Numbered from the stretch's first letter, positions 1 through 6,693 are shown. The stretch is 7,234 nucleotides of DNA from an uncultured Spirochaetales bacterium (GCA_934276695.1 CAKQTF010000046.1:1-7234); one strand, 5' to 3'. Program-made: numbers and translations. Notes: a model not told the origin generated them from the sequence alone.

Positions 1-632
1 GTGTACCTTCTCGAATGAACATCGGACAGCTTATGGAGACTCAGCTCGGATGGGCTGCAGTCAAGCTTGATAAATGGTATAAGACACCAGTGTTCCAGTC
101 TGCATCAATGGAGCAGATAGAGCATGAGATGGAGGAAGCTGGCCTGCCTAAGACAAGCAAGATAACTCTGTACGACGGAAGAACAGGAATACCTTTTGTC
201 AATCCGGTATTCTGTGGCTATATCTACTATCTCAAGCTCCATCACCTTGTTGATGATAAGATGCATGCGCGCTCAACAGGCCCATACTCGCTTGTCACAC
301 AGCAGCCTCTTGGCGGTAAGGCGATGTTCGGAGGCCAGAGACTTGGAGAAATGGAGGTATGGGCATTTGAAGCATATGGTGCAGCGAATACCCTGCAGGA
401 GCTCCTGACTATCAAGTCGGATGACATGAAGGGCAGAGTTCAGATTTATGAATCGATAGTTAAGGGTGAACCGACCCATACAGCATCAATGCCTGAGGCA
501 TTCAATGTTCTCGTGCAGGAGATCAGGGGACTTGCTCTTGATATCTCTGTCTATGATGAGAACGAGAAGCAGGTACCTCTTACAGAGCGTGATGAGGAAT
601 TGATCGCAAAGAAAGAAAAGGGCACTTTCTAG
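1..632 (+). CDS. rpoB: RNA polymerase beta subunit, C-terminal 209 residues (5' end outside window)
   Basis: Beta subunit of DNA-dependent RNA polymerase, acting in the core enzyme with alpha and beta-prime. The reading frame is already open at base 3 and continues to a TAG at 630-632; the methionine at 15 is internal because the preceding codons read VPSR, giving the family motif VPSRMNIGQ. Visible conserved parts are the [19 protein letters not shown] stretch, the [19 protein letters not shown] block (switch 3 and C-terminal clamp) and the [12 protein letters not shown] motif. The KAQFGGQR motif of E. coli reads KAMFGGQR here (Met codon 324-326). The rifampicin-binding region lies upstream of the window, so nothing can be said about rifampicin susceptibility. 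rpoC starts 13 bases after the stop, which fits translational coupling. Identity is certain; the upstream part is simply missing. Confidence 0.98.
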   Translation, partial: VPSRMNIGQLMETQLGWAAVKLDKWYKTPVFQSASMEQIEHEMEEAGLPKTSKITLYDGRTGIPFVNPVFCGYIYYLKLHHLVDDKMHARSTGPYSLVTQQPLGGKAMFGGQRLGEMEVWAFEAYGAANTLQELLTIKSDDMKGRVQIYESIVKGEPTHTASMPEAFNVLVQEIRGLALDISVYDENEKQVPLTERDEELIAKKEKGTF

Positions 633-636
633 GAGG
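631..636 (+). promoter_or_regulatory. Ribosome binding site of rpoC overlapping the rpoB stop
   Basis: A perfect AGGAGG lies 9 bases before the rpoC ATG at 646. Its first two bases are the last two bases of the rpoB TAG codon, so ribosomes ending rpoB stop on the rpoC binding site. This fixes the rpoC start and suggests coupled, stoichiometric synthesis of beta and beta-prime. Confidence 0.9.
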
Positions 637-645
637 AAAGGACGG

Positions 646-3600
646 ATGAAGGAAATACAGGATTTCAGCAGCATCAGAATTAAGCTAGCATCTCCAGAGC
701 AGATTCTTGCATGGTCTTATGGCGAAGTCAAAAAACCTGAGACCATCAACTACCGTTCTCTCAGGCCAGAGAGGGATGGTCTTTTCTGCGAAAGGATTTT
801 CGGAACTACAAAAGAGTGGGAATGCTGGTGCGGAAAATTCAAATCAAACAGATATAAGGGTGTTGTATGTGACCGCTGCGGAGTAGAAGTCACAGATACT
901 AAGGTCCGCAGAGAGAGAATCGGCCATATCACGCTTGCAGCTCCGGTTGCTCATATATGGTTCTATAGATCTACTCCATCGATAATGAGCTACCTTCTCG
1001 ATATCAAGAGGGCAGAGCTGATGGAGATTCTCAGCTATGAGAAATATGTAGTCACAGATCCGGGCACAGATACAGACCTCAAGAAATTCCAGGTCCTCAC
1101 AGAGGATGAGTATGAGGCTGCATGGGATAAATACGGCGATTCCTTCAAGGCTGGAATGGGCGCAGAGGCAATCTATGACCTTCTTAAGGGCCTTGATCTC
1201 GAGGCTCTTTCAGAAGAGCTCAGAAGCCAGCTTGCAGCAAAGGAAGAGGCTAACAACAAGATTGATAACAAGCTGCTTTCGAGGATCCGCTACTGTGAGG
1301 ATTTCCTGAAGTCAGGGAACCGCCCGGAGTGGATGATCCTCAAAGTCATACCTGTGATCCCGCCAGATCTGAGGCCTATGGTCCAGCTTGATGGAGGCAG
1401 ATTTGCCACAACTGACCTGAACGAGCTGTATAGGCGTGTTATAAACAGGAATAACAGACTGTCTAAGCTTATCCAGATCCAGGCTCCTGATATCATCATA
1501 AGAAACGAGAAGAGAATGCTTCAGGAAGCTGTAGATTCGCTTTTCGATAACTCAAAGACAACAAATCCTACCAAGGGTTCATCAAAGAGGGATCTTAAGT
1601 CGCTGTCTGATGTCCTTAAGGGAAAGCAGGGACGCTTCAGACAGAACCTTCTCGGTAAGCGTGTAGATTATTCTGGACGTTCCGTTATTGTTGTCGGTCC
1701 TGAGCTCAGGATGCATCAGTGCGGTGTGCCTGCAAAGATGGCACTAGAGCTGTATAAGCCTTTCATAATGCGCAAGCTTGAGCAGATGGGACTTGCACAG
1801 AACATAAAGAGAGCTAAGAACCTTGTAGAGCAGGAGGCTCCGGAAGTATGGGGTATCCTTGATGATGTAGTCAAGGAGCACCCGGTTATGCTTAACCGTG
1901 CGCCTACTCTGCATAGGCTTGGAATCCAGGCTTTCGAGCCTGTGCTTGTTGAAGGAAAGGCACTTAAGCTTCATCCTCTTGTCTGCCATGCATTCAATGC
2001 GGACTTTGATGGAGACCAGATGGCTATACATGTGCCTCTGACCCAGGCTGCACAGCTTGAATGCTGGACTCTCATGCTTTCAACAACCAACCTTCTTGAT
2101 CCTGCAAACGGAAAGCCGATTGCATTCCCAAGCCAGGATATGGTCCTTGGCATATATTACATGACTAAGGAGAGAGAGGATCTGGACAGAGGTGAGAAGA
2201 GAAAGCACTTCGAGAATATTGCAGAGATTGAAGCTGCAATCGATGCCGGGTCCGTAAGCTATAATGAGAAGATATGGTATCGCCTGAAGAAAGGCCTTCA
2301 GATTGTCGATGAGAAAGGCAATGTCACTGTTGCTGATGGAAAGGACTGGACTCTTACTACTCCTGGAAGGATCATATTCAATTCATCCATCCCAGAGGGA
2401 ATCGCATACCAGAACTACTGCCTTGGCGATAAGCAGCTTAAGAAGCTCATCGGTCAGACAATCAAGAACAGAAAGCCTAGTGTGGCTGTTGATCTCCTTG
2501 ATTCTGTTAAGGACATCGGATTCAAGTATGCAACGCTTTTCGGTGCTACAATCGGTCTCTCTGATATGATTGTTCCTGAGGCTAAGAAGGAGATCATCGA
2601 AGAGGCTAATGACAAGCAGTCTGTTGTATTCCAGCAGTACCATGATGGTCAGATCACACAGGAAGAGAGATATAACAGGGTAATTGAGGTATGGACTGAG
2701 ACCAATGAGATCCTCACCAATAAGCTCATGGAGGAACTCAAGAAGAACCAGCATGGCTTCAATCCGCTGTTCATGATGGCTGACTCAGGTGCTAGAGGAT
2801 CTAAGACTCAGATCAGGCAGCTCGGTGCAATGAGAGGACTCATGACTAAGCCTAATGGAAAGGTCATTGACCTTCCTATTAAGTCAAACTTCAAGGAAGG
2901 CCTCTCTATCATGGAGTTCTTCATCTCATCAAACGGTGCAAGAAAAGGCCTTACGGATACTGCTCTTAAGACAGCTAAGGCTGGTTATCTTACAAGAAAG
3001 CTTGTCGATGTTGCTCAGGATGTTGTTGTGTCTGAAGAGGACTGCCATACAATCAATGGAATCTGGACAAGCGCAGTAAAGGATGGAGACAACGTAATAG
3101 AGACTCTTGCATCCCGCATCGTTGGATCATGCCCGGTTGAGGATGTCGTCCATCCATTCCTGAAGGACGAGAACGGCAATGCAGTTGTCCTTGCAAAGGC
3201 AAATGAGGAGATTGATGACGAGACTGCTGAGAAGATTGAGGCAAGCGGTGTTGAGAAGATCCTTCTCAGGACAGTGCTTACATGTGAGAGCGAGCATGGA
3301 GTATGCCGCAAGTGCTATGGCAGAAACCTTGCAACTGGCAGGACTGTAGAAATCGGTGAGGCGGTAGGTGTAATTGCTGCTCAGTCAATCGGACAGCCTG
3401 GCACACAGCTTACGATGAGAACCTTCCACGTCGGTGGAACTGCATCCACTTCAACAAAGGAGAATAAGCTCTCATTCCCTTACCCAGTCATAATAAGGGC
3501 ATTAAAGGGACTGATTATAGAGAATTCACGCGGTGTTAAGCTGTTCCCGAGAAAGGGCCATCTCTCTGTAAATAAGATTCTTGAGGAGATCACAGGCAAG

Positions 3601-5031
3601 TTTGATTCTCTTTATGTGGAAGATGGAAAGGCTGTTGCTAAGGGATATCCTCTTTACAGAAAGGGTGATGAGGACGTTCTTGCAAATGCCAATGGAAGGC
3701 TTTATTCCAGCAATGGCAGGACATTCGTTGTCGGAGCAATAACAGAATATCCTGTTCCTGCTGGTTCTGATCTCTTTGTTGAGGAAGGCCAGGTTGTTCC
3801 AGAGGACACAGACATAATCACATTCGACCCGTTCTCTTCGCCTATAATTGCAGAGGAATCAGGTGTTGTTGAGGCTATGAATGACTTTGTTGAGGATAAG
3901 TCATATAGGAATGTCTTCAATGAAGCTGGTGATACGGATATGGTCGTTGTCGCATCTGCTCATCTTGGATCCTTCCGCCCTACAGTGGTTGTGAAGACAG
4001 AAGATGGAAGGCTCAATAGCTATCAGATCCCTGGCGGTGCTTACATGGCTGTTAAGAGAGCAGGCGAGAAGGTTGAGGCTGGTGATATAATCGCAAAGGT
4101 CTCAAAAGACAGCACAACGACCAAGGATATTGCAGGTGGTCTTCCTCAGGTCGACTCACTGTTTGAGGCAAGGCATGGAAAGGTCGCATCTTCAAATAAG
4201 ATCAATCCGATCATCCTTGCAAGGGTCACTGGCATGGTCAAGAGCATTCAGACAACACAGAGCTCAGGTTCGACTACTGTGACAATCGAGGATGCTTTCG
4301 GCAATCTCCATCCGCATAAGGTATATACTAAGGATGCGCTTCTTCTTGTAAGGGAGGGAGATGAGGTCAAGGCTGGCGATTCACTCTGTGATGAGCCTGT
4401 GACATCAAGAGAAGTCCTTGATGTGCTTGGCGAGAATGCAGTTCTGTCCTTCCTGGTAAATGAGATCCAGAAAGTCTATAGAATGCAGGGCGTTGAGATC
4501 AACGAGAAGCATCTTGGAATCATCATCCGTCAGATGCTTAAGAAGGTTGAGATCCTCAGGGCAGGAGATACTCAGTTCGTCAAGATGCAGAAGGTCAATA
4601 AGATCATATTTGACAAGGTCAATGAGCAGGCTAAGAAGGAAGGACGCACGCCGGCTATTGGAAGACCTGTTCTTCAGGGTGTTTCAGATGCGGCGCTGTC
4701 TGTTGATTCATTCATATCATCTGCTTCATTCCTCTCAACTACCAAGGTATTGACTAATGCAGCCATAGCTGGTAAAAAGGATGAGCTAAGAGGACTCAAG
4801 GAAAACGTCATCATCGGTCACTTCATCCCAGCTGGTACTGGACTGAAGAGATACAGGACTGTGAGACTTGAGGAAGATGAAAAGCTTCTCGAACTCCAGA
4901 AGGAAGTCGATAAGGCACGCCTGGAACGTAAGGCAAATGCCTCAGAAGATGATGATCTGGATGTTGAGGAACTGGCAGACATGAAGACTGTGGGAGAGCC
5001 TATTGATATAGATGAGCCATCAGAGGAGTAA
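646..5031 (+). CDS. rpoC: RNA polymerase beta-prime subunit (complete, 1461 residues)
   Basis: Catalytic large subunit of RNA polymerase. In order: N-terminal zinc site with Cys60, Cys62, Cys75 and Cys78; the LLGKRVDYSGRSVIVVGPEL region; the active-site motif NADFDGDQM at residues 451-459, whose Asp453, Asp455 and Asp457 hold the catalytic magnesium; the bridge-helix motif MMADSGARGSKTQIRQ from about residue 710; the second zinc site Cys800, Cys880, Cys887 and Cys890; and the trigger loop QLTMRTFHVGG with Met924, Arg925 and His928. Between about residues 935 and 1150 the trigger loop is split by a large insertion that corresponds in position to the SI3 insertion of E. coli; the conserved chain resumes at TKDIAGGLPQVDSLFEAR. 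The last 40 or so residues are an acidic, low-complexity tail. The length is somewhat above the 1407 residues of E. coli. One oddity is ASFLST (residues 1360-1365) where most bacteria have ASFQET in switch 1. The start is set by the AGGAGG at 631-636. Confidence 0.98.
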   Translation: MKEIQDFSSIRIKLASPEQILAWSYGEVKKPETINYRSLRPERDGLFCERIFGTTKEWECWCGKFKSNRYKGVVCDRCGVEVTDTKVRRERIGHITLAAPVAHIWFYRSTPSIMSYLLDIKRAELMEILSYEKYVVTDPGTDTDLKKFQVLTEDEYEAAWDKYGDSFKAGMGAEAIYDLLKGLDLEALSEELRSQLAAKEEANNKIDNKLLSRIRYCEDFLKSGNRPEWMILKVIPVIPPDLRPMVQLDGGRFATTDLNELYRRVINRNNRLSKLIQIQAPDIIIRNEKRMLQEAVDSLFDNSKTTNPTKGSSKRDLKSLSDVLKGKQGRFRQNLLGKRVDYSGRSVIVVGPELRMHQCGVPAKMALELYKPFIMRKLEQMGLAQNIKRAKNLVEQEAPEVWGILDDVVKEHPVMLNRAPTLHRLGIQAFEPVLVEGKALKLHPLVCHAFNADFDGDQMAIHVPLTQAAQLECWTLMLSTTNLLDPANGKPIAFPSQDMVLGIYYMTKEREDLDRGEKRKHFENIAEIEAAIDAGSVSYNEKIWYRLKKGLQIVDEKGNVTVADGKDWTLTTPGRIIFNSSIPEGIAYQNYCLGDKQLKKLIGQTIKNRKPSVAVDLLDSVKDIGFKYATLFGATIGLSDMIVPEAKKEIIEEANDKQSVVFQQYHDGQITQEERYNRVIEVWTETNEILTNKLMEELKKNQHGFNPLFMMADSGARGSKTQIRQLGAMRGLMTKPNGKVIDLPIKSNFKEGLSIMEFFISSNGARKGLTDTALKTAKAGYLTRKLVDVAQDVVVSEEDCHTINGIWTSAVKDGDNVIETLASRIVGSCPVEDVVHPFLKDENGNAVVLAKANEEIDDETAEKIEASGVEKILLRTVLTCESEHGVCRKCYGRNLATGRTVEIGEAVGVIAAQSIGQPGTQLTMRTFHVGGTASTSTKENKLSFPYPVIIRALKGLIIENSRGVKLFPRKGHLSVNKILEEITGKFDSLYVEDGKAVAKGYPLYRKGDEDVLANANGRLYSSNGRTFVVGAITEYPVPAGSDLFVEEGQVVPEDTDIITFDPFSSPIIAEESGVVEAMNDFVEDKSYRNVFNEAGDTDMVVVASAHLGSFRPTVVVKTEDGRLNSYQIPGGAYMAVKRAGEKVEAGDIIAKVSKDSTTTKDIAGGLPQVDSLFEARHGKVASSNKINPIILARVTGMVKSIQTTQSSGSTTVTIEDAFGNLHPHKVYTKDALLLVREGDEVKAGDSLCDEPVTSREVLDVLGENAVLSFLVNEIQKVYRMQGVEINEKHLGIIIRQMLKKVEILRAGDTQFVKMQKVNKIIFDKVNEQAKKEGRTPAIGRPVLQGVSDAALSVDSFISSASFLSTTKVLTNAAIAGKKDELRGLKENVIIGHFIPAGTGLKRYRTVRLEEDEKLLELQKEVDKARLERKANASEDDDLDVEELADMKTVGEPIDIDEPSEE

Positions 5032-5097
5032 GCGTCTGTTGACGCCTGCTCTGGGCTTATTGGTAGTCTCTCATGCTGACCATGGTTTTTAAATAGA

Positions 5098-5117
5098 TGC
5101 ACTGCCTGTGCAGTGCA
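5098..5117 (+). other. Perfect 8-bp hairpin with 4-base loop upstream of rpsL
   Basis: TGCACTGC (5098-5105) pairs without mismatch with GCAGTGCA (5110-5117) around a CTGT loop. No T-run follows, so it does not look like an intrinsic terminator. It sits two bases before the SD-pairing stem and could stack on it. Possible roles are a protein-binding element or an RNA processing site; the sequence alone does not decide. Confidence 0.6.
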
Positions 5118-5119
5118 GC

Positions 5120-5159
5120 CTCCGTTATGTGAGAAACGCGAGGCAAATAACATAAGGAG
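5120..5159 (+). promoter_or_regulatory. Stem that would sequester the rpsL ribosome binding site
   Basis: CTCC (5120-5123) and TTATGT (5125-5130) pair with ACATAA (5150-5155) and GGAG (5156-5159), giving ten base pairs interrupted only by a bulged G at 5124, with a 19-base loop. The 3' arm contains the whole rpsL Shine-Dalgarno. An alternative pairing of GCCTC (5118-5122) with GAGGC (5140-5144) uses part of the same left arm and would leave the binding site free. The pairing is read directly; a regulatory switch is inferred. Confidence 0.5.
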
Positions 5160-5170
5160 CGTATCGTAAG

Positions 5171-5545
5171 ATGCCTACTATTAATCAGCTTATCAGAAAG
5201 GGCAGGACAAGCACAAAGTCCAAGACTAAGTCACCTGCTCTCGAAGGATGCCCACAGAAGAGGGGAGTATGCACAAGAGTAATGACTGTTACTCCTAAGA
5301 AGCCTAACTCTGCTCTCAGAAAGGTAGCAAGAGTGCGCCTTTCAAACGGAATCGAGGTAACCGCATATATTCCTGGTATTGGCCATAACCTCCAGGAACA
5401 CTCTGTAGTCCTTATCAGAGGCGGAAGAGTAAAGGACCTTCCTGGTGTTAGATACCATATCATCAGAGGTTCTAAGGATACTCTCGGTGTTAATGACAGA
5501 AAGAGAAGCCGTTCTAAATACGGTGCAAAGAAGCCAAAGGCTTGA
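5171..5545 (+). CDS. rpsL: 30S ribosomal protein S12
   Basis: S12 sits at the decoding centre of the small subunit and helps set translational accuracy. The 124-residue length equals the E. coli protein and the alignment appears gap-free through the conserved core: [11 protein letters not shown] (residues 28-37), [11 protein letters not shown] (41-51), [26 protein letters not shown] (71-96) and the basic C-terminal [12 protein letters not shown]. Lys43 and Lys88 (counting Met as 1), the classic positions for streptomycin-resistance changes, are both the wild-type lysine. Asp89, the residue methylthiolated by RimO in E. coli, is present. The start follows AAGGAG at 5154-5159. rpsG begins 17 bases downstream, so the two are co-expressed; the preceding leader may regulate both. 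Confidence 0.98.
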   Translation: MPTINQLIRKGRTSTKSKTKSPALEGCPQKRGVCTRVMTVTPKKPNSALRKVARVRLSNGIEVTAYIPGIGHNLQEHSVVLIRGGRVKDLPGVRYHIIRGSKDTLGVNDRKRSRSKYGAKKPKA

Positions 5546-5548
5546 GAT

Positions 5549-5554
5549 AGGAGG
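5549..5554 (+). promoter_or_regulatory. Ribosome binding site of rpsG
   Basis: AGGAGG, continued by AG, lies 8 bases before the rpsG ATG at 5563 and only 3 bases after the rpsL stop. The 17-base gap leaves no room for the roughly 100-base S7 repressor site found between these genes in E. coli. Confidence 0.85.
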
Positions 5555-5562
5555 AGAAGGAT

Positions 5563-6033
5563 ATGTCAAGAGATTCAAAGACCCCTGTCAGAAAACCACA
5601 GCCTGATGCTATCTATAACAGCACAGTTGTTGAGAAGTTCATCTGCCGCATGATGGTTGATGGAAAGAAGTCGATTTCTACAAAGATTCTTTACACTGCA
5701 CTCCAGAAGCTTGGCGAGAAGACAAATGAGAATGCTCTGGATGTCTTCTGCAAGGCAGTTGACAATGTAAAGCCTATGGTAGAGGTTAAGTCAAGAAGAG
5801 TTGGTGGTGCTACATACCAGGTCCCTGTTGAGATCAGGGAATCCAGAAGAGAGGCACTGTCAATGAGATGGATCATAAATGCTGCAAGGTCCAGAAACGG
5901 AAAGTGCATGTCTGACAAGCTTGCTGATGAGCTCCTGGATGCATACAATTCCACAGGTGCTGCTTTCAAGAAGAAGGAAGACACACACCGTATGGCAGAT
6001 GCAAACAAGGCATTCAGCCACTACCGCTGGTAG
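5563..6033 (+). CDS. rpsG: 30S ribosomal protein S7
   Basis: S7 binds the 3' major domain of 16S rRNA, nucleates assembly of the 30S head and lines the E site. The 156-residue length is typical of bacteria. Family motifs in order are MVDGKKS (residues 31-37), [19 protein letters not shown] (73-91), the MRWIINAAR helix (101-109) and the C-terminal [15 protein letters not shown] (142-156). The N-terminal tail is less arginine-rich than the E. coli tail ([10 protein letters not shown] in place of PRRRVIGQRK). It is the last gene of the operon: its TAG at 6031-6033 is followed after 5 bases by a strong terminator, and no fusA follows, unlike the classical str operon. In E. coli S7 is the autogenous repressor of this operon; whether it acts on the leader at 5032-5170 here is unknown. 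Confidence 0.98.
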   Translation: MSRDSKTPVRKPQPDAIYNSTVVEKFICRMMVDGKKSISTKILYTALQKLGEKTNENALDVFCKAVDNVKPMVEVKSRRVGGATYQVPVEIRESRREALSMRWIINAARSRNGKCMSDKLADELLDAYNSTGAAFKKKEDTHRMADANKAFSHYRW

Positions 6034-6038
6034 TTCAC

Positions 6039-6067
6039 AAAAGAGCCGGTTCAACCCGGCTCTTTTT
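6039..6067 (+). terminator. Rho-independent terminator after rpsG, probably bidirectional
   Basis: AAAAGAGCCGG (6039-6049) pairs perfectly with CCGGCTCTTTT (6056-6066) around a TTCAAC loop. The 11-bp stem has a GC core of GAGCCGG and a T-run at 6063-6067. The A-run at 6039-6042 reads as a T-run on the other strand, so the same hairpin can end the convergent gene at 6070-6318, whose stop is 3 bases away. Confidence 0.92.
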
Positions 6068-6069
6068 AA

Positions 6070-6318
6070 TCATATATTCTCTTTTATCGCTTTTGAGAAC
6101 TGGTCTGCACAGCTTGTCGGCTTGAAGCCGCAGGTGTTTCCTTCCAGAATATCAGCGATTTCCGATGCCTTCTGCCCTTCGCATAGGCGTCCGATGGCTT
6201 TGAGGTTGCCATTGCAGCCTCCTGTGAATGACAGATTCCGTATCTTGCCCTCATCATCGATATCGAAGGATATCATTGAGGCACAGACACCCTTTGTCTT
6301 GTATGTGACATGCTTCAT
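6070..6318 (-). CDS. Small TSCPD-domain protein of unknown function
   Basis: An 82-residue cytosolic protein with no signal peptide or membrane segment. It matches, from memory, the short stand-alone TSCPD family (TIGR03905 type, Pfam TSCPD). The marks are YKTKGVCASMISFDID near the N-terminus, FTGGCNGNLK (residues 31-40) and CGFKPTSC (63-70). Cysteines are at 12, 35, 46, 63 and 70; Cys12, Cys35, Cys63 and Cys70 could form a metal site. The signature reads TSCAD, not TSCPD. Related domains occur at the C-terminus of B12-dependent ribonucleotide reductase (NrdJ), but no reductase gene is in the window, so a nucleotide-metabolism role is only a guess. The start is supported by GGAG (minus strand, 6327-6330), 8 bases before the ATG. 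It is transcribed towards rpsG and likely has its own promoter at 6339-6367. Confidence 0.88.
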   Translation of the reverse strand: MKHVTYKTKGVCASMISFDIDDEGKIRNLSFTGGCNGNLKAIGRLCEGQKASEIADILEGNTCGFKPTSCADQFSKAIKENI

Positions 6319-6338
6319 AATTTGATCTCCACATGCGA

Positions 6339-6367
6339 AATATAGCTGAATCTGCTATGTTAGGCAA
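6339..6367 (-). promoter_or_regulatory. Probable promoter of the TSCPD gene
   Basis: On the minus strand TTGCCT (6362-6367) and TATATT (6339-6344) are separated by 17 bases, matching the sigma-70 consensus at 9 of 12 positions. Transcription would start near 6332, leaving a leader of about 14 bases that just contains the ribosome binding site. The -35 box overlaps one copy of a direct repeat. Confidence 0.4.
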
Positions 6368-6390
6368 TCCGAATGCTCTGCAGCAATCCG
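6364..6390. repeat. Direct repeat GCAATCCG, two copies 19 bases apart
   Basis: GCAATCCG occurs at 6364-6371 and again at 6383-6390, with a shorter CAATC at 6392-6396. The 19-base period is near two helical turns, and the first copy overlaps the predicted -35 box of the minus-strand gene. This layout is like a regulator site, but two 8-base copies can arise by chance. Confidence 0.4.
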
Positions 6391-6437
6391 TCAATCAGGG
6401 GCTCATTCATTCTTTTCTAGAAATAATAATAAGTTAG

Positions 6438-6466
6438 TTGACATTGTTGGTGGTTTCATATAAATT
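6438..6466 (+). promoter_or_regulatory. Strong sigma-70-type promoter of tuf
   Basis: A perfect TTGACA (6438-6443) is followed after 17 bases by TAAATT (6461-6466, 4 of 6); TATAAA at 6459-6464 is an alternative -10 at 15-base spacing. An AT-rich tract at about 6413-6436 (with AATAATAATAA) sits where an UP element would be, as expected for a highly expressed gene. The start site should be near 6473. Confidence 0.65.
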
Positions 6467-6657
6467 ATCATAGGTGTCGGTTTTTTGGACAGTGTGTTTC
6501 TATGCCGACAAAGAGCCAAACCGATTGCTATTATGTGCGATAGGGTGGTTCCGGAATATAGGTTTTTTTATAACTTATGCGTATGTCGCTGGCCTCGTAG
6601 CCACTGACCTCTGGAACACTATGATCTCGAAATAGCAGTCAGCTGTCTCTGTAACCG

Positions 6658-6676
6658 ATAAAGGCTTTGCCTTTAT
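6658..6676 (+). other. Hairpin in the tuf leader with 3-base loop
   Basis: ATAAAGGC (6658-6665) pairs perfectly with GCCTTTAT (6669-6676) around TTT. A T5 run comes 9 bases later (6686-6690), separated by a sequence containing the 10-base palindrome AAGATATCTT (6678-6687). The gap makes a standard terminator unlikely, though an attenuator-like pause is possible. Confidence 0.5.
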
Positions 6677-6693
6677 TAAGATATCTTTTTGAA

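Larger units (their letters stand above)
5032..5170 (+). promoter_or_regulatory. Structured rpoC-rpsL intercistronic leader
   Basis: This 139-base gap separates the polymerase genes from the ribosomal protein genes. It holds two adjacent hairpins (5098-5117 and 5120-5159), annotated separately, and the rpsL Shine-Dalgarno AAGGAG at 5154-5159, 11 bases before the ATG. There is no strong terminator. A TTGACG at 5039-5044 has no good -10 partner, so I do not call a promoter, and read-through from rpoC is the simplest reading. Translational control of rpsL-rpsG through this leader is inferred from structure only. Confidence 0.5.

Noticed and set aside
935..1150. Residue range of RpoC (bases about 3448-4095) that looks like a foreign insertion in the trigger loop.
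   Set aside because: The position given here is in residues. It matches the SI3 insertion seen in many Gram-negative lineages, the frame is intact and codon use is the same as around it.
2383..2754. A 123-codon minus-strand frame inside rpoC, and similar ones at 1744-2031, 3015-3311 and 4818-5153.
   Set aside because: All are opposite a conserved rpoC reading frame and show no family motif; they are codon-bias shadows.
5039..5067. TTGACG as a promoter -35 box for rpsL.
   Set aside because: At 16-18 base spacing the best -10 candidate (GGTAGT) matches 3 of 6 positions, so co-transcription with rpoC is more likely.
5061..5090. Possible weak terminator after rpoC: TGGT-AG pairing with CT-G-ACCA, then a T5 run at 5086-5090.
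   Set aside because: Only six pairs with a bulge and a 9-base loop, low GC, and a 3-base gap to the T-run. Too weak to call beside the clear terminator at 6039-6067.
5879..6325. A 148-codon plus-strand frame over the end of rpsG, the terminator and the TSCPD gene.
   Set aside because: It crosses a strong terminator, lies out of frame with rpsG and antisense to a recognisable domain, and its translation matches no family I know.
6542..6553. AGGGTGGTTCCG resembles the T-box core motif (GGGTGG-N-ACCGCG).
   Set aside because: The conserved A after N is a T, the motif does not continue as GCG, there is no recognisable Stem I or specifier loop, no terminator helix sits before the T7 run, and tuf is not a T-box-type gene.
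6473..6660. A tRNA or other stable RNA gene in the gap before tuf.
   Set aside because: No cloverleaf with a T-loop GGTTCGA box, no acceptor stem with a 7-bp match at the right distance, and no 5S, 6S or tmRNA signature.
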